Shown here piece after piece: positions 51,791 to 61,762 of a stretch of 64,000 nt of DNA. The position numbers and the translations under genes were made by a program. The number at the start of each line of letters is the position of its first letter. Position 1 is the first letter of the stretch. Below the pieces are notes generated by a model. The model was not told where the DNA came from, did not search any database, and saw only the letters and a program-made list of their open reading frames with translations. This DNA is from Scybalocola_A sp900557175 (GTDB lineage: Bacteria > Bacillota > Clostridia > Lachnospirales > Lachnospiraceae), in assembly GCA_937890745.1 (NCBI GenBank), contig CALADH010000096.1, forward strand, positions 1 to 64,000. The letters are read 5' to 3'.

Positions 51791-51807
51791 TGTAATAATC
51801 TCGTAAT
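51791..51807 (+). promoter_or_regulatory. WalR-like direct repeat (one mismatch)
   Basis: TGTAAT-AATCT-CGTAAT fits TGTWAH-N5-TGTWAH with a single mismatch. It starts 13 bases after the -10, close to the 11 bases seen at the other SH3b hydrolase gene. Confidence 0.6.
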
Positions 51808-51833
51808 AATTATGCGTGAGAAGTGGAGGAAGT

Positions 51834-54449
51834 ATGAAAAAACAGATAAAAAGGCTTGTGGCAGCCGGATTGATGACGGTGCTTATGGTGTCTGAGCTGT
51901 CAGCTTTAAGTATGCCGTCAGTTATGGCTGCATCCACAGGAAAAGTCAATACCTCGGCGCTGAATTTAAGAAGCGGAGCGTCCACATCGACGGGAATCAT
52001 CGGTGTTTTATATAAGGGTACATCCGTGACGATTACAGGAACAAGCGGCGACTGGTATAAGGTGAAAGTGAATGTGGGCGGAAGATCCAAAAGCGGCTAT
52101 GTACATTCGGATTATATTACGAAGGATGGCGGCAGCACAGGAACATCGGCCAGCGGCAGCGGCGTCGTTAATGTCAATGGTCTGAATGTCCGTTCAGGCC
52201 CATCGACATCGTCGCCTGTGATCGGTTCTGTCAACAGCGGTACGAAAGTGACGATTAAAGAAAGACTCGGTGACTGGTACAAAGTGTCCGTTAAAATCGG
52301 CGGTGCAGCAAGAGACGGCTATATGTTTGCCGAATATGTGACAAGAACCGGCGGCAGTTCGGATAATTCAGGTTCAGACAATTCAGGCTCAGGCAATAAC
52401 GGTTCATCAGCCGGCGGTGATCAGGGCGTTGTGAATACGGCTGCGCTGAATGTGCGTTCGGGTCCGGGAACTTCCTATACAAGAATTGATTGTATCAGTA
52501 AAGGAACGGAAGTGACAATTTTATCTGAAAACAACGGCTGGTATAAAGTTATTTTTAATGGCCGGACCGGTTATGTTTCACTTCCGTATATTACAAAAAA
52601 ATCTGACGGCAGCAATTCAGGCGGCAATGACAGCAATACATCAATTAAAAATAAGATTGGTGTTGTCAATGTATCTGCATTGAATGTGCGCTCAAAAGCA
52701 ACAACAAATTCATCAATTGTGACCTGTCTTTATGCGGGAACAAAGGTGACGATACAATCTTCCGCAAATGGCTGGTATAAAATTAAGACAACAGTTGGCG
52801 GAAAATCTTATTCGGGTTATGTGGCTGCCCAGTATGTGACGATTACAGGCGATGCGCCATCCGGCGGCTCAGACAATAATAATGGTTCGGGAAATAACGG
52901 CGGCTCGGACAATAACGGAAATACAGAGAAGAAGACAGGTAAAGTGAATACCGCAGTTCTGAATTTCCGCTCAGGCCCATCGACATCATCATCCGTCATT
53001 GGAAGTCTTTATGCCGGTGCAGCAGTGACAATTTTATCAGAAACAAACGGCTGGTATAAGGTTGAGGCAACAGTCGGCGGAAGAACAGTGACAGGCTATG
53101 TCAGTGCCCAATATATTACAGTGACAGGTAATGCCGGCGGCTCGGACAATAACAACGGTTCAAATAACGGCGGTTCAGATTCAGAGACTTCCGGTGATTT
53201 TGAGTCAATGATTGCAGCTTTCCCTGAAAGCTATAAGAGTGCATTAAGAAGCCTTCACAAGAAATATCCGGAATGGGTATTTAAGCCTGTAAACACAGGT
53301 CTTGACTGGAATACAGTCATTAAAGAAGAAAGTGTATTCCGTATTAATACAACACAGACATCAATTAATGCCAATACAAACTTTGCAGATTTGTCCACGG
53401 CTTCCGGTGCTTATGACTGGAGTACAGATAAGTTTACAGTGTGTGACGGCTCTAACTGGTATTCGGCATCACCGGATTTGATTAAATATTATATGGATCC
53501 GAGAAACTTCCTTGATGAGCGGTATATTTTCTCTTTTGAATCGCTGGCATATGATTCAGCGCATACAAAACAAGGGGTACAAAATATTTTAAACGGCACC
53601 TTTATGAAAGGCAGCTATACTGAAAAGGATCCGTCTACAGGGATAACATCGACAAGAAGCTATGCCGATACATTTATGGAAGCCGGAAAGATTGCAGGTG
53701 CCAGCCCGTATTATCTTGCATCAAAGGCGCGTCTGGAACTTGGCGTCAACGGCAGCAATTCAAGCTCAGGTACATATTATAAGAAACCGGGTTATTATAA
53801 CTTCTTTAATATCGGCGCCAGCGATGGTGCGGACGCTGTATTAAACGGTCTGAATTTTGCGGCAAAGAATGATCCGAATTTCTATCTGCCGTGGAATACA
53901 AGGTATAAATCTATTGTCGGCGGTGCAAAATATATTGCAAATTATTTTATCAATGTCGGTCAGAATACAAACTATACACAAAAGTTTAATGTCGTATACA
54001 AGGATAAGCTTTACAGAAATCAGTATATGACAGCTGTCCACGGTGCTTCAAGCACTGCCTCCAGCGTCTATAATACATATAATAAGCTGGGTGTTTTAGA
54101 CAGTAAGTTTGTTTTCTATATTCCGGTGTACAACAATATGCCGTCTGCACCGTGTGCGCGTCCGGCACATGCGGGCAATCCGAATAATTATCTGAAATCG
54201 CTGCAGTTAAACAGCGGCGGTGTGGCACTGACGCCATCTTTCAGATATGATAAGACGGAATATAGTGTCATTGTCGGCAGTAATGTTTCTAAAATTACAG
54301 TCAGTGCGTCACCTGTCAGCAAGTATGCAAAGGGCGTTTCAGGCACAGGTACATACAGCTTAAAGCAGGGACAGAATAAGATTACTGTAACATGTACGGC
54401 AGGCAATGGCCAGTCAAGAAGCTATACAATTAATGTTATCCGCAAATAG
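51834..54449 (+). CDS. Secreted SH3b-repeat N-acetylglucosaminidase with cadherin-like C-terminal domain
   Basis: An 871-residue exported autolysin. The signal peptide ends near SVMAA. Five SH3b wall-binding domains follow (about 36-98, 108-171, 197-258, 277-340, 370-432) with Gly/Ser/Asn linkers. The region 460-760 matches glucosaminidase-type catalytic domains (YPEWVFKPVNTGLDWNTVI; YYLASKARLELGVNG with the likely catalytic Glu; YYNFFNIGASDG). The last 95 residues form a cadherin-like beta-sandwich (YLKSLQLNSGGVALTPSF, ending SYTINVIRK). ATG 51834 has TGGAGGA upstream. It should cleave GlcNAc bonds during growth or separation, and it is followed after 17 bases by a secreted cohesin-like protein. 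Confidence 0.88.
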   Translation: MKKQIKRLVAAGLMTVLMVSELSALSMPSVMAASTGKVNTSALNLRSGASTSTGIIGVLYKGTSVTITGTSGDWYKVKVNVGGRSKSGYVHSDYITKDGGSTGTSASGSGVVNVNGLNVRSGPSTSSPVIGSVNSGTKVTIKERLGDWYKVSVKIGGAARDGYMFAEYVTRTGGSSDNSGSDNSGSGNNGSSAGGDQGVVNTAALNVRSGPGTSYTRIDCISKGTEVTILSENNGWYKVIFNGRTGYVSLPYITKKSDGSNSGGNDSNTSIKNKIGVVNVSALNVRSKATTNSSIVTCLYAGTKVTIQSSANGWYKIKTTVGGKSYSGYVAAQYVTITGDAPSGGSDNNNGSGNNGGSDNNGNTEKKTGKVNTAVLNFRSGPSTSSSVIGSLYAGAAVTILSETNGWYKVEATVGGRTVTGYVSAQYITVTGNAGGSDNNNGSNNGGSDSETSGDFESMIAAFPESYKSALRSLHKKYPEWVFKPVNTGLDWNTVIKEESVFRINTTQTSINANTNFADLSTASGAYDWSTDKFTVCDGSNWYSASPDLIKYYMDPRNFLDERYIFSFESLAYDSAHTKQGVQNILNGTFMKGSYTEKDPSTGITSTRSYADTFMEAGKIAGASPYYLASKARLELGVNGSNSSSGTYYKKPGYYNFFNIGASDGADAVLNGLNFAAKNDPNFYLPWNTRYKSIVGGAKYIANYFINVGQNTNYTQKFNVVYKDKLYRNQYMTAVHGASSTASSVYNTYNKLGVLDSKFVFYIPVYNNMPSAPCARPAHAGNPNNYLKSLQLNSGGVALTPSFRYDKTEYSVIVGSNVSKITVSASPVSKYAKGVSGTGTYSLKQGQNKITVTCTAGNGQSRSYTINVIRK

Positions 54450-54466
54450 TACAGGAGGAGCGCGGG

Positions 54467-55375
54467 ATGAATAAAAAAATAGGAATCGCATTAGGTACAA
54501 TCGGTGCAGTGCTTATCGGTACGCTCGGTTTTAAGATGACCTCGTCGGCTGATTCGGTCAATATTAATATTGCCGCTTCTGCGCCGGTTGTGGAGAAAGA
54601 AGAAACATTTAATATGACAATTGAGGTGTCGGGCGACGTTACGGTTCAGTCGCTTGACAGCCTTATTACCTATAATCCGGAAGTCCTTGAATTTGTATCC
54701 TGTGAGGATGACGCCGTGGCCGGCGCCTCAGGGACAATTCACATTATTGATACATTTGAAGAAGGGACTGAAACGGCCAGTTATGAGCTGACCTTTAAGG
54801 CCTTGGAAGTCGGTGAGAGCGATGTGACGCTTGGCGAGACGATTGTTCAGGAGTACGGCTCAGCCCGCCTGATAGACGCGGCGTCCTCACCGGTCAGCAT
54901 TTCGGTTGAGACAAATCAGCAGGTGTCTTCAGACAGCGCATTAAGTGAGCTGCTTGTTTATCCGGGCGAGTTTGATGAAAGCTTTTCGCCGGAAGTTTAT
55001 GAATATCATATGACGGTCGGTGTGGAGACAGAAAATGTTGTTTTGAGCGCTGTACCTTCAGATGAAAATGCTGTTGTGACAGCAGATATTCCGGAAACAC
55101 TTGTGATTGGTGAAAATAAAGCAACAATTAGTGTTAAAGCACTTTCCGGCGATGAATCTGTCTATACAGTGTATATTACAAGACTTGCAGAGAGTCTTCC
55201 GGAGGCTGCTGCTTTTTCACTGGATGATGAGACTGTGAGCGAGACAGCAGAGACGGAAAGCTTAGAAAGTTCAGAAAGTGAAGAAACTGCTGAAACAATG
55301 GAAAGTTCAGAAAGCGAAGAAGCTGCCGAAACAATAGAAAGTGAAACAGCTGAAAATGCTGAGACAATTCAATAA
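54467..55375 (+). CDS. Secreted cohesin-like plus cadherin-like beta-sandwich protein
   Basis: A 302-residue exported protein with an N-terminal signal (IGIALGTIGAVLIGTLGF). Residues about 30-150 look like a cohesin-type beta sandwich (FNMTIEVSGDVTVQSLDS, ITYNPEVLEFVSC). Residues about 155-240 form a cadherin-like domain related to the one ending the upstream autolysin (ALSELLVYPGEFDESFSP, VYEYHMTVGV). The tail is an acidic Ser/Glu/Thr-rich low-complexity segment with repeated ETAE and ESSESEE. There is no sortase signal or membrane anchor. It may be a scaffold or binding partner of the autolysin; the function is not known. Confidence 0.7.
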   Translation: MNKKIGIALGTIGAVLIGTLGFKMTSSADSVNINIAASAPVVEKEETFNMTIEVSGDVTVQSLDSLITYNPEVLEFVSCEDDAVAGASGTIHIIDTFEEGTETASYELTFKALEVGESDVTLGETIVQEYGSARLIDAASSPVSISVETNQQVSSDSALSELLVYPGEFDESFSPEVYEYHMTVGVETENVVLSAVPSDENAVVTADIPETLVIGENKATISVKALSGDESVYTVYITRLAESLPEAAAFSLDDETVSETAETESLESSESEETAETMESSESEEAAETIESETAENAETIQ

Positions 55376-55387
55376 TAAAATGAGTGA

Positions 55388-55425
55388 TTCAGGTGTATAC
55401 AGTGATGTATGCACCTGAATATTTT
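55388..55425 (+). terminator. Terminator after the cohesin-like gene
   Basis: A 13-bp stem (TTCAGGTGTATAC and GTATGCACCTGAA, one G-U pair) has a 6-base loop and is followed by TATTTTT. Confidence 0.85.
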
Positions 55426-55476
55426 TATATACATCATCCATACTGTTTATCAAAGGAAAATGAAAAGGAGACAGCT

Positions 55477-56181
55477 ATGGAAAATGAAGAAAAGCAGCAG
55501 GATGAAAAACAGGTCAGAGAGAGCGGACAGCTGATTCTTGACAAAAATGATGAAAGCCACCGGATTTATCTTTTGAGTATTATCGGGGAAATTGAGGGGC
55601 ATGAGGCGGCGCCTTCAAATACGAAAACAACAAAATATGAGCATATATTGCCGATGCTCGCCGCAGTGGAAGACAGCAGTGATATTGATGGTGTTCTGAT
55701 TCTTTTAAATACCGTCGGCGGTGATGTGGAGGCCGGTCTTGCGATTGCAGAAATGATTGCCTCGCTAAGTAAGCCGACGGTATCTTTGGTTTTAGGCGGA
55801 AGCCACTCTATCGGAGTGCCGCTGGCTGTGTCATCAGATTATTCTTTTATTGTTCCGAGCGGCACAATGATTGTCCATCCGGTGCGTATGAATGGCATGA
55901 TTATCGGTGTTGCCCAGACGTATGAATATTTTGAAAGGATTCAGGAAAGAATTTTAAATTTTATTGTCGCCAATTCTTCGATAGAAAAGGAAAGGCTTAA
56001 GATGCTCATGCTCGATACGAGTAAGCTTGCAAAAGATGTCGGCACTGTTTTGGACGGCAGCGAAGCGGTCAGAGAGGGGATTATTGACGCGGTCGGCGGA
56101 ATTTGCGAGGCACTGAAAAAATTAAATGAAATGATTGATAATTGCGAATCTGATTTTGACAAAGATGGAAAAATAGTGTAA
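55477..56181 (+). CDS. ClpP-fold serine protease, TepA-like
   Basis: A 234-residue ClpP-like protein of the translocation-enhancing protein TepA type, thought to degrade leftover signal peptides. It has IYLLSIIGEIEGHE, DGVLILLNTVGGDVEAGL as the oxyanion region, the nucleophile Ser in GGSHSIGVPLA and His in MIVHPVRMNG. ATG 55477 is preferred, with AAAAGGAG 6 bases upstream; an upstream in-frame start at 55384 lies in the terminator of the preceding gene. In Bacillus, tepA stands near spoIIIE/ftsK, and the same neighbourhood is kept here. Confidence 0.87.
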   Translation: MENEEKQQDEKQVRESGQLILDKNDESHRIYLLSIIGEIEGHEAAPSNTKTTKYEHILPMLAAVEDSSDIDGVLILLNTVGGDVEAGLAIAEMIASLSKPTVSLVLGGSHSIGVPLAVSSDYSFIVPSGTMIVHPVRMNGMIIGVAQTYEYFERIQERILNFIVANSSIEKERLKMLMLDTSKLAKDVGTVLDGSEAVREGIIDAVGGICEALKKLNEMIDNCESDFDKDGKIV

Positions 56182-56184
56182 TAT
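56156..56184 (+). promoter_or_regulatory. Promoter of uppP, inside the end of the TepA-like gene
   Basis: A perfect TTGACA (56156-56161), a 17-base spacer and TAATAT (56179-56184). The -35 lies in the last codons of the upstream gene. Confidence 0.7.
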
Positions 56185-56259
56185 AAGGATAATAAAGTCA
56201 GCGACTGTGCGGTCTTTGATACACACATAGGAGGAAAGCCTTTAGGGCATTAGAAAAAG

Positions 56260-57141
56260 ATGGATTTTTTATATGCAATTTTTATGGGGATTATCCAGGG
56301 GCTGACGGAATTTCTTCCGGTCAGCAGTTCAGGTCATTTGGCAATATTTCAGCATATTTTTGGGCTTAAAGCAGATACGGGCGTTTTGTTTGAGGCACTT
56401 TTGCATCTCGGCACGCTGGCGGCAGTATGCCTTGTTTTTTGGAAGGATGTAAAGAACCTTGTTGTTCACGGCCTTGGACTTATCGGCGATGCCTGTCTTT
56501 ATGCATGGCAGTGGGTGATGTGCAAAGTACAGCATCGTCCGTTTAAAAGACGCCGCCTTGTCAATAATGCATATAGAAAATTTGCACTGCTTATTATCGT
56601 GACAAGTATACCGACAGCAATCATCGGATTTGCTCTGAAGGGTGTTATTAATGCAGCAAGCTCAGTACTTGTTATTCCGGGAATCTGTCTCGTTGTGACT
56701 GCAATTATTCTTCTGCTTGTGGACGGGCGTCCCGGCGGCAAAAAGAAAGTGAAGGCGGCAACCTACGGTAATGCGGCAGTGATTGGTATTGCCCAGGGTA
56801 TTGCAACTTTGCCGGGAATTTCACGGTCAGGTTCAACAATTGCAGCCTGCCTTTTCTTAGGTATGGACAGAAGCTTTGCTGTGCGGTATTCATTTTTGGC
56901 ATCGGTACCGGCAATCGTCGGCGCCAATCTTCTCGAAATCGGCGGCATCATCGGACAGCCGGTTTCAGCAACGCTGATCGCAAGTTATATCGTAGGTATG
57001 CTTGTGGCGGCAGTTGTTGGTTATATATGCATTAAAGTGATGATAAATATTGTGAAAAAGAGCAGATATCAGTATTTTGCTTATTACTGTGCAATCATCG
57101 GTATTATTTCGATTATCGCTTATTTCTTTTTTAATAAATAA
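56260..57141 (+). CDS. uppP: Undecaprenyl-diphosphatase
   Basis: A 293-residue membrane phosphatase (BacA type) that recycles undecaprenyl diphosphate to the monophosphate carrier, and can confer bacitracin tolerance. Signature motifs are GLTEFLPVSSSGHLAI near the N-terminus and ATLPGISRSGSTIAAC around residue 185, together building the active site with Glu, Ser, His and Arg. An in-frame TAG lies just before ATG 56260. The AGGAGG at 56229-56234 is too far upstream to be ideal, so the ribosome site is odd. It functionally complements uppS earlier in the window. Confidence 0.95.
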   Translation: MDFLYAIFMGIIQGLTEFLPVSSSGHLAIFQHIFGLKADTGVLFEALLHLGTLAAVCLVFWKDVKNLVVHGLGLIGDACLYAWQWVMCKVQHRPFKRRRLVNNAYRKFALLIIVTSIPTAIIGFALKGVINAASSVLVIPGICLVVTAIILLLVDGRPGGKKKVKAATYGNAAVIGIAQGIATLPGISRSGSTIAACLFLGMDRSFAVRYSFLASVPAIVGANLLEIGGIIGQPVSATLIASYIVGMLVAAVVGYICIKVMINIVKKSRYQYFAYYCAIIGIISIIAYFFFNK

Positions 57142-57144
57142 CAG

Positions 57145-57190
57145 CATCGGTGTACAGGAGGTGAGGATGCCTTTGTACACCGATGTTTTT
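57145..57190 (+). terminator. Terminator after uppP, with a small ORF starting in its loop
   Basis: A perfect 12-bp stem (CATCGGTGTACA, 57145-57156, with its complement at 57174-57185) is followed by five T. The loop holds AGGAGGTGAGG and an ATG. Confidence 0.8.
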
Positions 57191-57211
57191 GGTGACAGCA
57201 ATCAAAGTTAG
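57167..57211 (+). CDS. Possible 14-residue leader peptide upstream of ftsK
   Basis: ATG preceded by a near-perfect AGGAGGTGAGG site opens a 14-codon frame ([14 protein letters not shown]), ending with TAG next to the ftsK ribosome site. Translation would run through the right arm of the uppP terminator hairpin and could keep it open, coupling ribosome loading to read-through into ftsK. It is too short for homology support. Confidence 0.35.
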   Translation: MPLYTDVFGDSNQS

Positions 57212-57225
57212 TAGGAGGAATATTC

Positions 57226-60027
57226 ATGGCTTCCAGTCAGAACACAAAAACAACAGCTCAAAAGAAGAAGCCTGCAGCAAAAACATCCCGCACCCAGACA
57301 TCAAAGACATCGTCGGGACGGCGCAGGACAACCGGAAAGACAGCGGCTTCAAAGAAGACGGCTGCTCAAAGAAAAACAGCATCTTCTTCGGGAAAGACAA
57401 GAGGAAGAATGTCAGAATATGAAAAGAAACAGATGATTAAGCAAAAAAGCGGGATGTATGATGAAATCAAGCTTTTGACAGCGCTTGTTGCATCGATTGT
57501 AATGCTTATAAGTACTTTGGGCTTTGGCGGCGTTGTCGGCGATTACATCGCTTATTTTATGTTTGGCGTCTTTGGATGGCTCGCTTATTTAGTCCCGTAT
57601 TTTGTATTTTTCGGTACAGCGTTTATTATGTCTAACAGACATAACAGAATTTTGGGAAAGAAAATATTTGCATTTTTGCTTTTATGTCTTTCAGTCATGG
57701 CGCTGATGCAGCTGATGATAAGTCCGGCAGATACAATCGTCAGACTTTCGGATTATTATAAAAATTGTGCCGTCTTTAAAAATGGCGGCGGTATTATCGG
57801 CGGAACAGTCTGCCATTTCCTTACATCGCTTTTTGGACGTATCCTTACATTTGTTATTGTCATCGCCATGCTGCTGCTGAGTATTATTCTTATTGCACAG
57901 CGGGCTGTTTTTACAGTACTTCTCGGAAAAATAAGGGGAATGATGGCGGAACATAAGCAGCAGCGGGCAGAAAAACAGCGCCTTATGGCAGAGATTGCGG
58001 CGGAGGAAGCCGAGGAAGCGCAGGAAGCTTTGGAAATACAGACGGATTATGACGATATTGATGAGGATGCATCAGAACCGGTTAAAAAGCATGGCAAAAG
58101 AGAAAAGGCCCAGCGGATTGTCATTGAACGGCCAAAGGAAGCAGAAGCTTCGCCAGATATATCGGAAGCGGTATCTTCTTCGGAGATGGCATCGGAAACT
58201 TCTTCTATTTCCGACGGTGAGGATACGGCGGACTTTGAGATGAGCAGTCTTCCGGAGGATTTCAAGCTTGCCGATGTGGATATTGAGGAGCCGGCGGCAG
58301 AAATTATGGTGACGCGGATGGAACCGATTGAGTTTGAGGAAGTTGAAACTGTGGAAACGGAAGCGCCGGATGTTCTTAAGATGGAAGAAACATTGCCTGA
58401 GCATGAGGCGACAGCAGTGACGCCGGAGGAAGCGGCTGCAGCCGCAGGTGTTGCGGTACCAACTAAGACAGCGGAAGCATCAGCGGCTAAGACGGCTGCA
58501 GCATCAGCGGATAATACACCTGTGCCTGTGACGGAAAGTGAGCTTGCGCCGCCGGTAAAAGAATATGTTTTTCCGCCTGTTGACCTTTTAAAACGGGGCG
58601 ACAGAGGCAAACAGCCTGTTTCGGACAATCATTTAAAAACAACGGCAATGAAGCTTCAGCAGACATTAGACAGCTTTGGTGTTAAGGTCAAAGTCACAAA
58701 TGTCAGCTGCGGTCCGTCGGTGACAAGATATGAGCTGACGCCGGAGCAGGGCGTTAAAGTCAGCAAAATTGTGTCGCTGGCAGATGATATTAAATTAAAT
58801 CTTGCGGTGGCTGATATACGAATTGAAGCGCCGATACCGGGCAAGTCTGCGGTCGGCATTGAAGTGCCGAACAAGGAAAATTCGATGGTATGCTTCAGGG
58901 ATTTAATTGAGAGTACGGAATTTAAGAAAAGCAAATCCAATGTTTCTTTTGCTGTCGGCCGTGACATTGGCGGGCAGGTGATTGTGACAGATATTGCAAA
59001 GATGCCTCATCTTCTCATTGCCGGTGCCACAGGCTCCGGTAAGTCCGTATGTATTAATACGCTGATTATGAGTATTATTTATAAAGCAAAGCCGGAGAAT
59101 GTCCGCCTTATTATGGTTGATCCGAAGGTCGTTGAATTAAGTGTTTATAACGGTATTCCGCATCTTCTTATTCCTGTTGTCACGGATCCGAAAAAGGCAG
59201 CAGGTGCCCTAAACTGGGCGGTGATGGAGATGACGGACCGCTATCAGAAGTTTGCGGAATTAAATGTGAGAGATATTAAGGGCTACAATGAAAAAATTGA
59301 GAAGCTTTCAAAGGAAAATCTTGAAAGTGAGACATATAAGAAGCTGCCTCAGATTGTCATTATTGTCGATGAGCTTGCCGACTTGATGATGGTGGCGCCG
59401 GGCGAGGTGGAGGATGCCATCTGCCGTCTGGCACAGCTTGCAAGAGCGGCGGGCATCCATCTTGTCATTGCGACACAGAGACCTTCGGTTAATGTCATTA
59501 CAGGCCTGATTAAAGCAAATATTCCTTCGCGAATTGCATTTTCCGTGTCATCGGGTGTGGATTCAAGAACGATTATTGATATGAATGGTGCAGAAAAGCT
59601 GATGGGTAAGGGTGATATGCTCTTTTATCCGGCGGGTATGCAAAAGCCTGTCCGTGTGCAGGGTGCGTTTATTTCTGACAGTGAAGTGAATGCTGTTGTG
59701 GAATATTTGAGCGAACAGGGACAGACGGCGGATTACAGCGCCGAGGTTGCCGATAAAATCAGTGCGGCAAAGACAGAGAATGCCGCAGGCGGCGGTGCTG
59801 CGGACAGGGATGTTTATTTTGAAGAAGCCGGTAAGTATATTATTGAAAAGGATAAGGCTTCAATTGGTATGCTTCAGCGCGTCTATAAAATTGGTTTTAA
59901 CAGAGCAGCCCGGATTATGGATCAGCTTTGCGAGGCCGGTGTCGTCGGACCTGAGGAGGGCACGAAGCCGAGAAAGGTGCTTATGAGTGCCGAACAGTTT
60001 GAACAGTTCATTGATGAAAGCTTATAA
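57226..60027 (+). CDS. ftsK: DNA translocase FtsK/SpoIIIE
   Basis: A 933-residue membrane-anchored ATPase that pumps chromosomal DNA through the division or spore septum. The Lys/Thr-rich cytoplasmic start (about 1-75) is followed by four membrane segments (about 80-235), then an acidic Ala/Glu/Pro-rich linker (about 250-450). The motor has Walker [10 protein letters not shown] near residue 600 and Walker [34 protein letters not shown] is family-typical. The last 70 residues are the gamma winged helix that reads orienting DNA sites ([18 protein letters not shown]). TAGGAGGAAT precedes the ATG. Confidence 0.96.
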   Translation: MASSQNTKTTAQKKKPAAKTSRTQTSKTSSGRRRTTGKTAASKKTAAQRKTASSSGKTRGRMSEYEKKQMIKQKSGMYDEIKLLTALVASIVMLISTLGFGGVVGDYIAYFMFGVFGWLAYLVPYFVFFGTAFIMSNRHNRILGKKIFAFLLLCLSVMALMQLMISPADTIVRLSDYYKNCAVFKNGGGIIGGTVCHFLTSLFGRILTFVIVIAMLLLSIILIAQRAVFTVLLGKIRGMMAEHKQQRAEKQRLMAEIAAEEAEEAQEALEIQTDYDDIDEDASEPVKKHGKREKAQRIVIERPKEAEASPDISEAVSSSEMASETSSISDGEDTADFEMSSLPEDFKLADVDIEEPAAEIMVTRMEPIEFEEVETVETEAPDVLKMEETLPEHEATAVTPEEAAAAAGVAVPTKTAEASAAKTAAASADNTPVPVTESELAPPVKEYVFPPVDLLKRGDRGKQPVSDNHLKTTAMKLQQTLDSFGVKVKVTNVSCGPSVTRYELTPEQGVKVSKIVSLADDIKLNLAVADIRIEAPIPGKSAVGIEVPNKENSMVCFRDLIESTEFKKSKSNVSFAVGRDIGGQVIVTDIAKMPHLLIAGATGSGKSVCINTLIMSIIYKAKPENVRLIMVDPKVVELSVYNGIPHLLIPVVTDPKKAAGALNWAVMEMTDRYQKFAELNVRDIKGYNEKIEKLSKENLESETYKKLPQIVIIVDELADLMMVAPGEVEDAICRLAQLARAAGIHLVIATQRPSVNVITGLIKANIPSRIAFSVSSGVDSRTIIDMNGAEKLMGKGDMLFYPAGMQKPVRVQGAFISDSEVNAVVEYLSEQGQTADYSAEVADKISAAKTENAAGGGAADRDVYFEEAGKYIIEKDKASIGMLQRVYKIGFNRAARIMDQLCEAGVVGPEEGTKPRKVLMSAEQFEQFIDESL

Positions 60028-60063
60028 TTAAAGATGTCTATCATACAAAAGGAGGAGTTTTTC

Positions 60064-61734
60064 ATGAAAACAGATATTGAAATTGCTCAGGAGGCAAAGA
60101 TGCTTCCGATTCAGGATGTTGCCGCAAAGCTTGGTATTGAGGCAGAGGATCTTGAGATGTACGGAAAGTACAAAACAAAACTGTCAAAAGAGCTTTGGGA
60201 TAAGGTTAAAAATAACCCGGACGGCAAGCTTGTATTAGTGACAGCCATTAATCCGACACCGGCAGGTGAAGGCAAGACGACAGTCAGTGTCGGTCTCGGA
60301 CAGGCACTTTGCCGTATCGGAAAAAAAGCATCGATTGCACTCAGAGAGCCATCTTTAGGGCCTTGCTTTGGCATCAAAGGCGGCGCTGCCGGCGGCGGTT
60401 ATGCACAGGTTGTGCCTATGGAAGACTTAAACCTCCATTTTACGGGCGATTTTCATGCAATCACTTCGGCCAATAATCTTCTTGCAGCAATGCTTGATAA
60501 TCATATTCATCAGGGCAATGCATTAAGAATTGATCCGAATCAGATTGTGTGGAAGCGCTGTGAAGATATGAATGACAGAGCTTTAAGAAACATTGTCATC
60601 GGACTTGGCTCAAAGATGGACGGCGTTGTGAGAGAAGATCATTTTGTCATTTCAGTGGCATCTGAAATTATGGCAATTCTCTGTCTTGCCAATGACCTTG
60701 AAGATTTAAAGGATAAGCTTGGCAGAATTATCGTTGCCTACAATTATGACGGTGCGCCTGTGACAGCGGCCGACTTAAAAGCTGTCGGCTCAATGGCAGC
60801 ACTTTTAAAGGATGCGATTAAGCCGAACATGATTCAGACGCTTGAACATACGCCGGCGTTTGTCCATGGCGGCCCGTTTGCCAATATTGCCCATGGCTGC
60901 AATAGTGTGCAGGCAACAAAGCTTGCCTTAAAGCTTTCCGATATCGTTGTGACAGAGGCAGGCTTCGGCGCAGATTTAGGTGCAGAGAAGTTTTTGGATA
61001 TTAAGTGCCGCAAGGCAGGCCTTAAACCGGATGCAGTCGTTTTAGTTGCGACAGTCAGAGCATTAAAATATAACGGCGGCGTGCCTAAAGCCGAGCTTTC
61101 AAAACCGAACCTTTCAGCACTTGCCGACGGTATTGTCAATCTTGAAAAGCACATCGAAAATCTTCAGAAGTATGATGTGCCGGTTGTTGTGACACTCAAT
61201 GAGTTTATTACAGATTCAAAAGAAGAACTTGAATATGTCAAAGAATTTTGTGAAAGCCGCGGCTGTGCCTTTGCGTCAGCGCAGGTTTGGGAAAAAGGCG
61301 GTGAAGGCGGCGAGGCACTTGCGAGAAAGGTTGTGGAGACACTTGAAACAAAGGAAAGCCATTACCATCCGCTTTATGCCGACGAGCTTCCTCTTAAAGA
61401 AAAAATTGAGACTATTGCAAAAGAAATTTACGGTGCAGACGGTGTGACATATACGCCGGCTGCGGATAAAGCATTAAAGAAAATCGAAGAACTGGGATTT
61501 TCAAATCTTCCGGTATGTATGGCAAAGACGCAGTATTCACTTTCAGATAATGCAAAGCTTCTCGGACGTCCGACAGGCTTTAAGATTAACATCCGCGAAG
61601 TTTATGTTTCTGCAGGCGCAGGTTTTGTCGTAGCTATCACAGGCTCCATTATGACAATGCCGGGACTTCCGAAAGTACCTGCCGCAGAAGGTATTGACGT
61701 GGATGAAAATGGAAAGATTACAGGATTATTTTAA
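60064..61734 (+). CDS. fhs: Formate-tetrahydrofolate ligase
   Basis: Activates formate to 10-formyl-tetrahydrofolate with ATP, a step of clostridial one-carbon metabolism and of the methyl branch of the Wood-Ljungdahl route. The ATP site [19 protein letters not shown] is compressed here to its core [28 protein letters not shown] and the C-terminal [12 protein letters not shown] are also diagnostic. The start is ATG 60064, with AAAGGAGGAG upstream; the in-frame ATG at 60034 lies before that site. At 556 residues it is full length. folD follows, forming a C1 operon. Confidence 0.97.
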   Translation: MKTDIEIAQEAKMLPIQDVAAKLGIEAEDLEMYGKYKTKLSKELWDKVKNNPDGKLVLVTAINPTPAGEGKTTVSVGLGQALCRIGKKASIALREPSLGPCFGIKGGAAGGGYAQVVPMEDLNLHFTGDFHAITSANNLLAAMLDNHIHQGNALRIDPNQIVWKRCEDMNDRALRNIVIGLGSKMDGVVREDHFVISVASEIMAILCLANDLEDLKDKLGRIIVAYNYDGAPVTAADLKAVGSMAALLKDAIKPNMIQTLEHTPAFVHGGPFANIAHGCNSVQATKLALKLSDIVVTEAGFGADLGAEKFLDIKCRKAGLKPDAVVLVATVRALKYNGGVPKAELSKPNLSALADGIVNLEKHIENLQKYDVPVVVTLNEFITDSKEELEYVKEFCESRGCAFASAQVWEKGGEGGEALARKVVETLETKESHYHPLYADELPLKEKIETIAKEIYGADGVTYTPAADKALKKIEELGFSNLPVCMAKTQYSLSDNAKLLGRPTGFKINIREVYVSAGAGFVVAITGSIMTMPGLPKVPAAEGIDVDENGKITGLF

Positions 61735-61762
61735 ATAAAATTCAAGGCAAGGAGATGTAAAT

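Noticed and set aside
56185..56259. Riboswitch or leader peptide before uppP
   Set aside because: There is an AGGAGG site with no usable start codon after it and only a tiny stem; no known element could be recognised.
58047..58628. 193-residue Ser/Ala-rich minus-strand frame inside ftsK
   Set aside because: It mirrors the acidic low-complexity linker of FtsK and has no independent support.
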